DNA from: Flavobacteriales bacterium
Lineage (GTDB): Bacteria; Bacteroidota; Bacteroidia; Flavobacteriales_F; PHOS-HE28
Direction: 5' to 3'
DNA: 34,738 nt
Assembly: GCA_016718655.1 (NCBI GenBank)
Contig: JADKCV010000057.1
Location: 1-34,738 of the forward strand
Each line of letters opens with the position of its first letter. The stretch's first letter is position 1. This document shows positions 6,328-13,037 of this stretch, piece after piece. A program made the position numbers and the translations under genes. The notes below the pieces were generated by a model. It was not told the DNA's origin. It saw only the letters and a program-made list of their open reading frames with translations, and searched no databases.

Positions 6328-6532
6328 ACACAGCAAGCAAGGCCAGGCCCGACAGGTGTTGTACGGCAAGATTTACCAGCCGGGGTTCGCCACTTGCCTG
6401 AAGAAGCGCATCCATGAGGACGAACAGGCGGCAATTAAGTTCCTGGCCGAGAACGGACACCCCGGCCAGCCATATCGCTGCCCACACTGCTACCGCTGGC
6501 ATGTGACTACGAAGGAGGTGTTCAGTGGTTGA
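6311..6532 (+). CDS. Small protein with a CxxC zinc-knuckle motif
   Basis: The 73-residue basic protein ends with YRCPHCYRWHVT, a CPHC knuckle with a nearby His that may bind zinc. GGAGGA (6301-6306) is positioned for ATG 6311. The start lies inside the preceding gene's end and the stop overlaps the next GTG start, so it is part of the coupled early operon. The function is unknown. Confidence 0.6.
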   Translation: MNKYAEHSKQGQARQVLYGKIYQPGFATCLKKRIHEDEQAAIKFLAENGHPGQPYRCPHCYRWHVTTKEVFSG

Positions 6533-6830
6533 ATTTAACAGTCAGTATCAGAGCCTACCGACTACCCGACAGGAGGCCGAGTCCACAGGCTCCAAGTGGT
6601 ACTATACAGGCATACCCTGCGTCAACGGGCACGTTAGCACTAGGTACACGAGCAACGCCCAGTGCCGTTCGTGTGCGCAGAGTCATGGCGGCGGTAGAAA
6701 TGTCACGCACCGGAACAGGTCGATTGCAGAGGTGAAGGAGAACATCAGCGTTAAACAACGCCGGAACCGGATCGAGGAAGAACTGGAACTGGCCCGGATC
6801 GAGAAACGGTATAGGGGGTATGATGAATAG
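6525..6830 (+). CDS. Zinc-finger phage protein (endonuclease VII-associated finger type)
   Basis: The 101-residue protein contains LPTTRQEAESTGSKWYYTGI followed by PCVNGHVSTRYTSNAQCRSC, the widespread phage motif TGxPCxxGHxxxRYTSxxxCxxC that often precedes recombination endonuclease VII domains. The C-terminal half here is a charged helix (RRNRIEEELELARIEKRY) and no nuclease is present. GTG at 6525 follows a strong AAGGAGGTG (6512-6520). It is a distant relative of the finger protein at 2132. Confidence 0.65.
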   Translation: MVEFNSQYQSLPTTRQEAESTGSKWYYTGIPCVNGHVSTRYTSNAQCRSCAQSHGGGRNVTHRNRSIAEVKENISVKQRRNRIEEELELARIEKRYRGYDE

Positions 6831-7140
6831 CTACACACCGAAAGAAGGCTCAGAAGGACAGATCACCCTGGCCTTGCTTAAAGACTTGCAGCGCAAACTG
6901 GCAACGAATGACCAACGCATTGCCGAATTACAGGAACAGTTAGGGAGTACGAAATTGAGTTTAATCAGAACAACCGACAGCCGGGAAAGCGTTGCTGATA
7001 ACCGCTTTAGGGGCGGGATTACCGAGGCCGAAGGCTCGTCGCAGTACCACGGAACCCGGTCGAAAACGACCGCTGGACGGTCAGGTGTTGAAACAGGACG
7101 GTTGCCGGACATAGAAGAACAGATGGTTCAGACAACTTGA
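6820..7140 (+). CDS. Coiled-coil small protein of unknown function
   Basis: The 106-residue protein has a predicted N-terminal coiled coil (about residues 18-50, LLKDLQRKLATNDQRIAELQ) and a polar, Gly/Ser/Arg-rich, probably disordered C-terminal half. Two tandem ATGs (6820, 6823) follow GGGGG; both overlap the end of the zinc-finger gene. No family is recognised. It lies immediately upstream of the AcrVA2-like gene. Confidence 0.5.
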   Translation: MMNSYTPKEGSEGQITLALLKDLQRKLATNDQRIAELQEQLGSTKLSLIRTTDSRESVADNRFRGGITEAEGSSQYHGTRSKTTAGRSGVETGRLPDIEEQMVQTT

Positions 7141-7171
7141 CAGAAATCGAAAGAGGGTAATCCGGGATACT

Positions 7172-8188
7172 ATGAAACCTGTGAACCCAGTAGACGTATA
7201 CCGTAGCATAACCAATAAATTCCCGATGCTTACTCAGCATGTATCCAAATTTTATTCTCAGCGCGGCCAGACTAAAGCCGCTTGGCCTAAGTGGTGCTTT
7301 CTCCCCGAAAGGGGGTGGGACCTGATGGCCGAGGCTGTGTTGGGCCGCGAGCCAGTAACAACAGATGAAAACCGGTGGGTGTGTACGCAAGTAATGACTC
7401 TCAGTGCTCTCGGGCCTTGGCGGTATACGCAGGGTATTTACCGGGTTGACGCCGATTTGCTTTCCGAATTGATAAGCACTGGGTTCGACGGTCCTGTACC
7501 CTCCGAACGATTAGCAAGGCTACCCGAGTGGTCAATATATGTAGAAACCCCAGGACTTATGTTCGATGGTGATAGCGTAGTTGGGTTCTGGGTGGCCGCA
7601 ACCTGTTCTTCGGCATACCCCTATGGGGACGGCGAGTCACAAGACGAAAGACACTCGCTGCAATTTTGCCTACTGGTGCCAGAACGCTCACTTTTTCGCC
7701 TGGAGCACGTACCTTTAGGTGCCTGGACTGTGCGAGAGGCAATAGAGAGGAAACGAGCTACAAAAGAGAGAGTCATGTCCAGATACGGCAAAATTATGGT
7801 ATCTGGCCCGGATGCCGACGCCAGCGAGTACAGCAAGCTGCTTGGTATTCTGATGTATATATGCTCAGACGCCCCGGAGATTGACGACCTTAAAAGACCG
7901 GGTGTTGGTCCGATAAAGCCAGAACCGAAGAAAACAAAGCACGGCTGGCGTCTGATCCCAGCTAAAGAAACGAGGGTTTGGACGGTTGGACATAACATAG
8001 GTGCTGAACTGCGTCGGGCCAAAACGGCACAACCGGGCGAACTTCGGCAAGGAACGATAAGGCCGCACTTGCGTAGGGGGCATTGGCACGGCTACTGGAA
8101 GGGTCCACGTACCGGAGACCAAGAGTTCTTCTACCGGTGGGTGGCCCCCACATTCGTAGTTCCTGCCAGGCCAAACTTCGGCCTTTGA
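7172..8188 (+). CDS. AcrVA2-family anti-CRISPR-like protein
   Basis: The 338-residue protein resembles AcrVA2, the type V-A anti-CRISPR of Moraxella, by recalled sequence features. It has GPWRYTQGIYRVD (81-93, AcrVA2: GAWRNTLGIYQLD), LPEWSIYVETPG (117-128, AcrVA2: LPDWCVYVD), and RPHLRRGHWHGYW (297-309, almost identical), followed by an EFFYRW.APTFV tail. The length is close to the known 322 residues. AcrVA2 lowers Cas12a levels by acting on the Cas12a mRNA during translation. Relatives occur in elements of hosts without Cas12a, so the target here may differ. It starts a four-gene accessory cassette; a GAGGG-like site lies about 15 bases upstream. No active-site change can be judged by eye. 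Confidence 0.82.
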   Translation: MKPVNPVDVYRSITNKFPMLTQHVSKFYSQRGQTKAAWPKWCFLPERGWDLMAEAVLGREPVTTDENRWVCTQVMTLSALGPWRYTQGIYRVDADLLSELISTGFDGPVPSERLARLPEWSIYVETPGLMFDGDSVVGFWVAATCSSAYPYGDGESQDERHSLQFCLLVPERSLFRLEHVPLGAWTVREAIERKRATKERVMSRYGKIMVSGPDADASEYSKLLGILMYICSDAPEIDDLKRPGVGPIKPEPKKTKHGWRLIPAKETRVWTVGHNIGAELRRAKTAQPGELRQGTIRPHLRRGHWHGYWKGPRTGDQEFFYRWVAPTFVVPARPNFGL

Positions 8189-8218
8189 AACAACCATTTA
8201 TTGTATTTAAAACAGGAG
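8188..8218 (+). repeat. 31-bp leader repeat, copy 1
   Basis: This 31-base AT-rich stretch begins AAACAACCATTTATTGTATT and ends with the ribosome binding site CAGGAG. It is repeated exactly at 8914-8944. It lies between the AcrVA2-like stop and the nuclease-like GTG, so it supplies the leader and Shine-Dalgarno of the next gene. A diverged version lies before the major tail gene on the other strand (22407-22439). Confidence 0.85.
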
Positions 8219-8231
8219 GAGAGAGACCGTC

Positions 8232-8900
8232 GTGATTAAACCTATTGAGACAAGATATAAAGGTTACCGATTCCGAAGCAGGCTTGAGGCTAGGTGGGCG
8301 GTGTTTTTTGACGCGCTTGGCCTTGAATGGGAGTACGAACCGGAGGGCTTCGACCTTGGAGACGGCGTTTACTACTTACCAGACTTTAGAGTGGCATTAA
8401 CCACCTACTACAGAACGGATGAGCCGCCTGAAAAAAGAACTATATACGTAGAGGTTAAAGGCGGCAGCAGCGCCGGTAATGAGTGCCCCATAGAGGACGT
8501 AGACAAGATAACAAGATTCTCTCAGACACTACATTACAACGACGAGTTTTGGTTCCTTGGCGACATACCGCAGCAAAGAGTGCTTTACGTGTTCCCAGTG
8601 TTTCACGCTCGGTTCCTTCCACCAAAACACCAACCAGGTGTACGGAAGTGGGAGTATTCGGTGTTTGCAGACATAACCCACCTCCTCCCACGAGGCATCG
8701 GTGTCTATACCAGCTCGATACAGCTAGAACACTTAGAGAATTTTTTTAGTTCTGATGTAGAGATACCTGCCTATTTTAATGAAAAATACGCCAAGTGTTT
8801 CAGGTGCTACCAACTTCCAGCAAAACGAGGATGGCGTATTTTTACAGAGGCTTTCGACAAAGCCAGACAAGCCCGTTTTGAACACGGCGAGTGTGGCTGA
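8232..8900 (+). CDS. PDDEXK-type nuclease-like protein
   Basis: The 222-residue protein begins with YKGYRFRSRLEARWAVFFDA and EYEPEGFDLGDGVYYLPDF, then IYVEVKGG. This gives the PDDEXK pattern E19, D51, E74-x-K76, as in a large family of phage and bacterial nuclease-like proteins. The C-terminus ends with ARQARFEHGE, also typical of that family. Between them is a less conserved region with a possible zinc pair (CFRC). The start is GTG 8232 after AGGAGGAGAG within the repeated leader. Its place beside an anti-CRISPR-like gene suggests a role in conflict with host or rival DNA, but recombination or repair is equally possible. Confidence 0.7.
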   Translation: MIKPIETRYKGYRFRSRLEARWAVFFDALGLEWEYEPEGFDLGDGVYYLPDFRVALTTYYRTDEPPEKRTIYVEVKGGSSAGNECPIEDVDKITRFSQTLHYNDEFWFLGDIPQQRVLYVFPVFHARFLPPKHQPGVRKWEYSVFADITHLLPRGIGVYTSSIQLEHLENFFSSDVEIPAYFNEKYAKCFRCYQLPAKRGWRIFTEAFDKARQARFEHGECG

Positions 8901-8913
8901 ATTGCGCCTCGCA

Positions 8914-8944
8914 AAACAACCATTTATTGTATTTAAAACAGGAG
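8914..8944 (+). repeat. 31-bp leader repeat, copy 2
   Basis: Exact second copy of the stretch at 8188-8218, placed directly before the gene at 8954 and supplying its ribosome binding site (AGGAG). Four bases GCCT also occur 7-8 bases upstream of both copies. Confidence 0.85.
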
Positions 8945-8953
8945 AAAAAGACC

Positions 8954-9268
8954 ATGAAAGGAACCACCACCACCGTATCGGCTGTAGCCAACCATGACGA
9001 GAGCCTTTTCTTAGCCGCACCGCTATACGAGCTAGAAGGCCCTAAAGTAGTAGACTTGATCTTTACACCCATAGTCGCTTGGGCGGTAGAGTGTGGAGTC
9101 GGTATGGGGGAACACCGCTGTTCAGCGTTTCCGGTTACAGCCAACGGAGATTTAATAAGAAGCGAAGATGTAAACGTAATTTTTAACACTTCCGACGCTA
9201 GCTGGTACGCATACGATAGGCAGGGCAAAGGTTTGGATAGCCTTATCCTGTATTTTAACGAGCAATGA
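8954..9268 (+). CDS. Small acidic protein of unknown function in the accessory cassette
   Basis: The 104-residue acidic protein is not recognised. It contains LFLAAPLYELEGPKVVDLIF and a Gly-rich VECGVGMGEHRCS segment, and ends with an acidic C-terminus typical of small globular proteins. The ATG follows the second copy of the 31-bp leader. Its position downstream of AcrVA2-like and nuclease-like genes makes it an anti-defence candidate by association only. Confidence 0.5.
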   Translation: MKGTTTTVSAVANHDESLFLAAPLYELEGPKVVDLIFTPIVAWAVECGVGMGEHRCSAFPVTANGDLIRSEDVNVIFNTSDASWYAYDRQGKGLDSLILYFNEQ

Positions 9269-9284
9269 GATTCGGTGACGCTGC

Positions 9285-9476
9285 ATGACCGACATCCGTT
9301 TTAACGCACCCGAACACCTACCGCCAGTAGGGTGCCAGCTTCTCATAAAACTACCGGACGGTACGGTGCTCAAGGTCCGCCGTACCAGCCACATTCAGAC
9401 ACGCGACAGGGAGATGGAGTACGAGTGCGAAGACGGTACGATAATAACCGGACGACATTCCTGGACATATCCCTAG
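9285..9476 (+). CDS. Small protein of unknown function, last rightward gene
   Basis: The 63-residue protein looks like a small beta-rich domain (GCQLLIKLPDGTVLKVRRTS, then YECEDGTIITGRHSW). No family is recognised. Its start shares 13 bases (GCATGACCGACAT) with the repeats at 2395 and 3232, so the first residues MTDI are the same. It is followed by the convergence region. Confidence 0.5.
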   Translation: MTDIRFNAPEHLPPVGCQLLIKLPDGTVLKVRRTSHIQTRDREMEYECEDGTIITGRHSWTYP

Positions 9477-9642
9477 CGTAACACCAAGTCTTTTGGCTTG
9501 AGATTTGCATAGCGTTTGAGGGTCTGCCATGAAGAATCAAGCAGTTACGGGAGTTTCCGGTTTTCTGTAGCCCCGATGATGGATTGGAGCGCATCTTTTA
9601 TAAATCAACGACTTACAAAAGCTATGCGCTCTATATGCGGAC
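9477..9642. terminator. Convergence region with a long imperfect hairpin
   Basis: Rightward early genes and leftward late genes meet here. GAGCGCAT followed by CTTTT (9587-9599) pairs with AAAAG, a CT bulge, and ATGCGCTC (9617-9631), leaving a 17-base loop. It begins to look like a bidirectional stop because the arms are flanked by AT-rich sequence, but there is no clean U-tract, so a terminator role is only a suggestion. No gene is supported here. Confidence 0.35.
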
Positions 9643-11793
9643 TCAGACTAAAGTAAAAGTGTGCGTGAACTTGCGACTCGTCAATCCGTCCCGTACCGCT
9701 TCCACCTCAACCCGGTGCTGTCCGGAGTAAACCGTCGGCCCCGGACGGATGGTCGCAGTAGCCACAGACAGCCCGGTTTGCGTCTCTACCAAAGCGTTGC
9801 TGCTGTTGTAAACCCGAACGGTGTAGGTGACGCCAGGCTCCGGCCCGATGTTGCCAGCCGTCCAGGCCGACAACGGACTTACGGTCTGAAGCGTTCGGTC
9901 ACGGTGTGCCCAGGTGACGACGACGTTGTTGCTTGCCGTGACGGTAGTCGGAAAGTACGACCCCGCGATCTTGACATTGCCGGGAGGGTACGGACGGGCA
10001 AACCGGTTGTCCAGGGTGATGTTCACCGCAGTAGCCGAACCGATTGCCAGCACCGACCCCGGACAGCGCGTCAACGCCTTGTAGTAAACCAGCTCACCGT
10101 CAACGTGAGTATCCACGTCGTACCCGGCCAGGCCATCCGGTACGATAAAGATGCTGGCCCCGGTGGAGTGCGACTGCGGCAAGCTGTCGAGCACTCCCCG
10201 GCGTACCGTCAACGCGGTATCGCTGAAGGACACCAGCTCCATCACTTCCTCACCGACGTACACCAGACTCCCGGCTGCTATCTGGCTGAACAGTGACGGC
10301 CCGGAGACAGACAGTATTGTGGCGGCATAGTCAACGGTTGTCACCAACGTGCAGTGCGGTGTCCAGTGGCCGTTGCCGATGCTGGTGTAGGTGCTGTTGT
10401 TCGGGGAGGACTGCATGTCGTAGTTGCTGCTGCTCAACTGCGGCGTCCGGGCCAGCAGGATGCCAAACCCGAATTCCGCTGGGTAGTCGGCCCGGTTGGC
10501 TGCTGAGGTCAACTTGGCGACTGTGTAATAGGGCGCTTCGATAACCCGCTGCACGGTTACAGGCTGTGCCGTACCGCTGTTGTCCACCCAACCCACAGGC
10601 GGCGTGACAACATACGACACGTCGGGCAGGCCGAACACGTCCTCCACTGCCTCAATCCGGATGGTCGCCGCCTCTAAATCGCCAACGTCCATGACGGCAA
10701 CCCGACAGGCGAGATTCGAAATGCCGAGATCCGGCCAGTTCAGAACGAACACCCCGCCTTCGTAAATCTCGTAAGCGGCCCGAGTGGCCGTGATCGAGAC
10801 TTTCGCCAGGCCCCGGCTGCGGCTTTGCAGTTCCCGCTGTGCAACTCGGGCAGCCATGTCGGGATCCCGAATACCTGGCAACTCGATCTCTTGCGCAATG
10901 ACCCTGCCCTGGTTCTGGATCGAAGCCAAGTCCTGCACCGTCACCGCGTCCAGTTCCCCATTATCTATACGAGTGTATTTTAATGTGATCTCGTTGACGA
11001 TCTCCCCGGACCCCGCCCTGCCCAGGCTTTCCAGATTGCAGTTCGACGGGTCGAGAACCGGCAAGTCGCCAATGTCGTAGTCGTCCCGAATCAGCGTGAT
11101 GAAAATCTTTCCTGTGGTGCGGTCCTGGTTCAGCGCCCCGTTGAAGTGCCTCAGTACCGAGGAAACGAAATTTTCTATGGTGGAGGTCTGGTTCCAGGGT
11201 AGGCTTATTCCGAATCCTTCGGTGAACAAGGCGTCCGCTGCTGCTTTGAACCGAACGTCGTCCAGATCGCTGATCGGGTACCCAAGACCCCAAGACCCAT
11301 TTGTTAGACACTCGTATATTATATGTATCGGGTTGGCGTCATTGCCTATCCGGGCCTTGGCCGGGTACCATTTCGGGTACCGCCTCAACTTGACTTTGGG
11401 GGCTTTGAAGTAGGGATTTATGGCCGACCAGGCAAACCCGACTTGCGGTTGGATACCGCCGAAGAACATAGACATCACGCCTCTGTAGGCTGGAGTAGAC
11501 CCCGTTATGCCCGCAGCAGATACGGAAGACACCAGGCTATCCAGAACCGGCTGGGTGTCGCCCCCAAGCATCACATCCACAGCGCCAGCCCAACCCCCTT
11601 CGCGTTCTTCACCGCCGAACAGGTCCGGTTTGTTTATGACTATTTGGCTGTTTGCCGTCACTGAACCAGTCCACGCGACCCGTTCACCGCCCTGGATCTC
11701 GACCACCTCGTCCACGGGACCGTGGCAAAACGTCAGCAGCACGTCCATGTAATACCAAAACCCGACGACCGCCTCACCACCACCGCTACCCAT
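9643..11793 (-). CDS. gpJ-like tail tip (host specificity) protein
   Basis: The 716-residue protein is the last gene of the late block. It resembles the putative tail-tip proteins of lambdoid-type phages (phage-tail_3 type). The N-terminal part reads YYMDVLLTFCHGPVDEVVEI and carries the expected GG.Q.G and GNDANPIHIIYECLTNG.WG segments. The C-terminal part has fibronectin-like strands (YTVRVYNSS, HRVEVEAVRDG). It is expected at the distal tail, touching the receptor. It is shorter than lambda gpJ. The start overlaps the preceding gene by 8 bases. Confidence 0.8.
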   Translation of the reverse strand: MGSGGGEAVVGFWYYMDVLLTFCHGPVDEVVEIQGGERVAWTGSVTANSQIVINKPDLFGGEEREGGWAGAVDVMLGGDTQPVLDSLVSSVSAAGITGSTPAYRGVMSMFFGGIQPQVGFAWSAINPYFKAPKVKLRRYPKWYPAKARIGNDANPIHIIYECLTNGSWGLGYPISDLDDVRFKAAADALFTEGFGISLPWNQTSTIENFVSSVLRHFNGALNQDRTTGKIFITLIRDDYDIGDLPVLDPSNCNLESLGRAGSGEIVNEITLKYTRIDNGELDAVTVQDLASIQNQGRVIAQEIELPGIRDPDMAARVAQRELQSRSRGLAKVSITATRAAYEIYEGGVFVLNWPDLGISNLACRVAVMDVGDLEAATIRIEAVEDVFGLPDVSYVVTPPVGWVDNSGTAQPVTVQRVIEAPYYTVAKLTSAANRADYPAEFGFGILLARTPQLSSSNYDMQSSPNNSTYTSIGNGHWTPHCTLVTTVDYAATILSVSGPSLFSQIAAGSLVYVGEEVMELVSFSDTALTVRRGVLDSLPQSHSTGASIFIVPDGLAGYDVDTHVDGELVYYKALTRCPGSVLAIGSATAVNITLDNRFARPYPPGNVKIAGSYFPTTVTASNNVVVTWAHRDRTLQTVSPLSAWTAGNIGPEPGVTYTVRVYNSSNALVETQTGLSVATATIRPGPTVYSGQHRVEVEAVRDGLTSRKFTHTFTLV

Positions 11794-11977
11794 TGTTATT
11801 CTCCTTCACAAACGCCACCAGTTGAATCGCCATTTCGTCGCCAGTTGCCAGTATCGTTTCTTCCGGCAAGCCTTCGGCCATGAACAATGCCCAGTCCAGG
11901 CCATGCCGTTCAAAGAACACACGCGCACCCTTGTTGCAGTATTTCATCAGGCGCATGTCCTGGTGGGTAATGATCAT
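11786..11977 (-). CDS. Small tail-assembly-associated protein
   Basis: The 63-residue protein has the motif N(K)GARVFFERHGLDWALFMAEG and a C-terminal ATGDEMAIQLV. This family of small proteins is found just upstream of the tail-tip gene in many siphophages. Its exact role is not known. Its ATG overlaps the previous stop (ATGA) and its end overlaps the gpJ-like start. Confidence 0.7.
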   Translation of the reverse strand: MIITHQDMRLMKYCNKGARVFFERHGLDWALFMAEGLPEETILATGDEMAIQLVAFVKENNNG

Positions 11978-12207
11978 TTCTTGCCGCCTGATTTGACGAT
12001 GGCGCGGGTGTTAGCGTTGCCCCAGTACGCAATGTGCGGGTCTTTTATCCAGACCTCGCCAAAGATTACCGGTATGGGGGTACCGTCTTTCGTGACCGGG
12101 ATGTCCAGCGAACCGGCTGTCGGGGATTCGCTTTTCGGCTTGGGTGTAAGCAGGTAGGCGACAGCGTTTATTGCAATCGATATGAGTACGGCAACAAGTA
12201 TTTCCAC
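11974..12207 (-). CDS. Tail assembly protein with N-terminal hydrophobic segment
   Basis: The 77-residue protein has an N-terminal hydrophobic helix (ILVAVLISIAINAVAYLLT) and a C-terminal GTPIPVIFGEVWIKDPHIAYWG. This matches small tail-assembly proteins (gpI-like N-terminal part) seen before the tail-tip gene in this phage type. The GTG start at 12207 follows a strong AGGAGGT (minus strand, 12211-12217). Confidence 0.65.
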   Translation of the reverse strand: MEILVAVLISIAINAVAYLLTPKPKSESPTAGSLDIPVTKDGTPIPVIFGEVWIKDPHIAYWGNANTRAIVKSGGKK

Positions 12208-12215
12208 AACACCTC

Positions 12216-13037
12216 CTAGTAGATTGGGGTACCATCAAACGGGTTTTTGGTTGGTGTGTGAGGGAACCCGCCGTAGTTGTTCTCGTTTCCGAACTTGGTT
12301 TGACAGGTACTTATGGATTTGTCGCAGCCCGGAAAAACGCTAACGATAATACCACCGGCAAGACCGGTTTGCGCACCGAGTAGAGTCAACTGCCCGGTTG
12401 ACCCTACGCTGGATAGAATGGCCCGTCTCTCCTGCGCATTCGTGATGGGGTTTGTCCATTGGGCGTAGCCACCGGCAAACCGGTTGTCCGTACCGTGGAC
12501 AGCCGCAGGCAGTAGCATGGTGTTGGTAGTGAACGAAGACACCGGGCCAGACGCCATGAACGTAGTGTTGCTCACTTTGCAGTCCGCCCCGTAGAGGACG
12601 TGCGGGCATTGACGTTGGAAATTCCGACGCAGGCCAAAGGTCTGAAGGGAAGTCCGAATCGGCTCACACATCAGGGTCACTTCGGTCTGCGACCAGTCCA
12701 CGTTGAGCACCCGGCCTTTCCAAATGACCGCCGTTTCGTTGTCCGTCCGGTGCTTGCGGTAGATGGTAACGGACACCACACCGGACGGTACACCGGCTTT
12801 AAACAGTTCGGCAACCGGTAAGTCGCGTTGCGCTTTTATCTCAAGGCTCGCCTTGCCTAAGTCTGCCGTGTACTCGATACCGGCCCGTTTGATCGCCTTC
12901 GCCGCGTACTCCAACGCACCGACCGTAATGTTTTCGTCGCTGCTGGTGTAGTAATAAGACGACACCCCGGCGTAGTTAAATTGATATAACTCAATCGGAG
13001 TGCCTAAATGTGCGATTTCAGCCGCTAGAAATGTCAT
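12216..13037 (-). CDS. Phage BR0599/DUF2163-like tail protein (gpL-equivalent)
   Basis: The 273-residue protein has the N-terminal layout of DUF2163 (LYQFNYAG...YYTSSDENITVG) and the C-terminal cysteine pattern C.HVLYGADC ... GCDKSISTCQTKFGNENNYG followed by GFP, characteristic of the BR0599 family. In lambda-like tails the equivalent gpL carries a metal site at the tail tip; the four cysteines here suggest the same. Its start overlaps the upstream gene's stop (ATGA at 13034-13037). Confidence 0.8.
   Translation of the reverse strand: MTFLAAEIAHLGTPIELYQFNYAGVSSYYYTSSDENITVGALEYAAKAIKRAGIEYTADLGKASLEIKAQRDLPVAELFKAGVPSGVVSVTIYRKHRTDNETAVIWKGRVLNVDWSQTEVTLMCEPIRTSLQTFGLRRNFQRQCPHVLYGADCKVSNTTFMASGPVSSFTTNTMLLPAAVHGTDNRFAGGYAQWTNPITNAQERRAILSSVGSTGQLTLLGAQTGLAGGIIVSVFPGCDKSISTCQTKFGNENNYGGFPHTPTKNPFDGTPIY

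Noticed and set aside
9529..9570. Small plus-strand ORF in the convergence region
   Set aside because: Only 13 codons, no convincing ribosome binding site and no similarity to known leader peptides.
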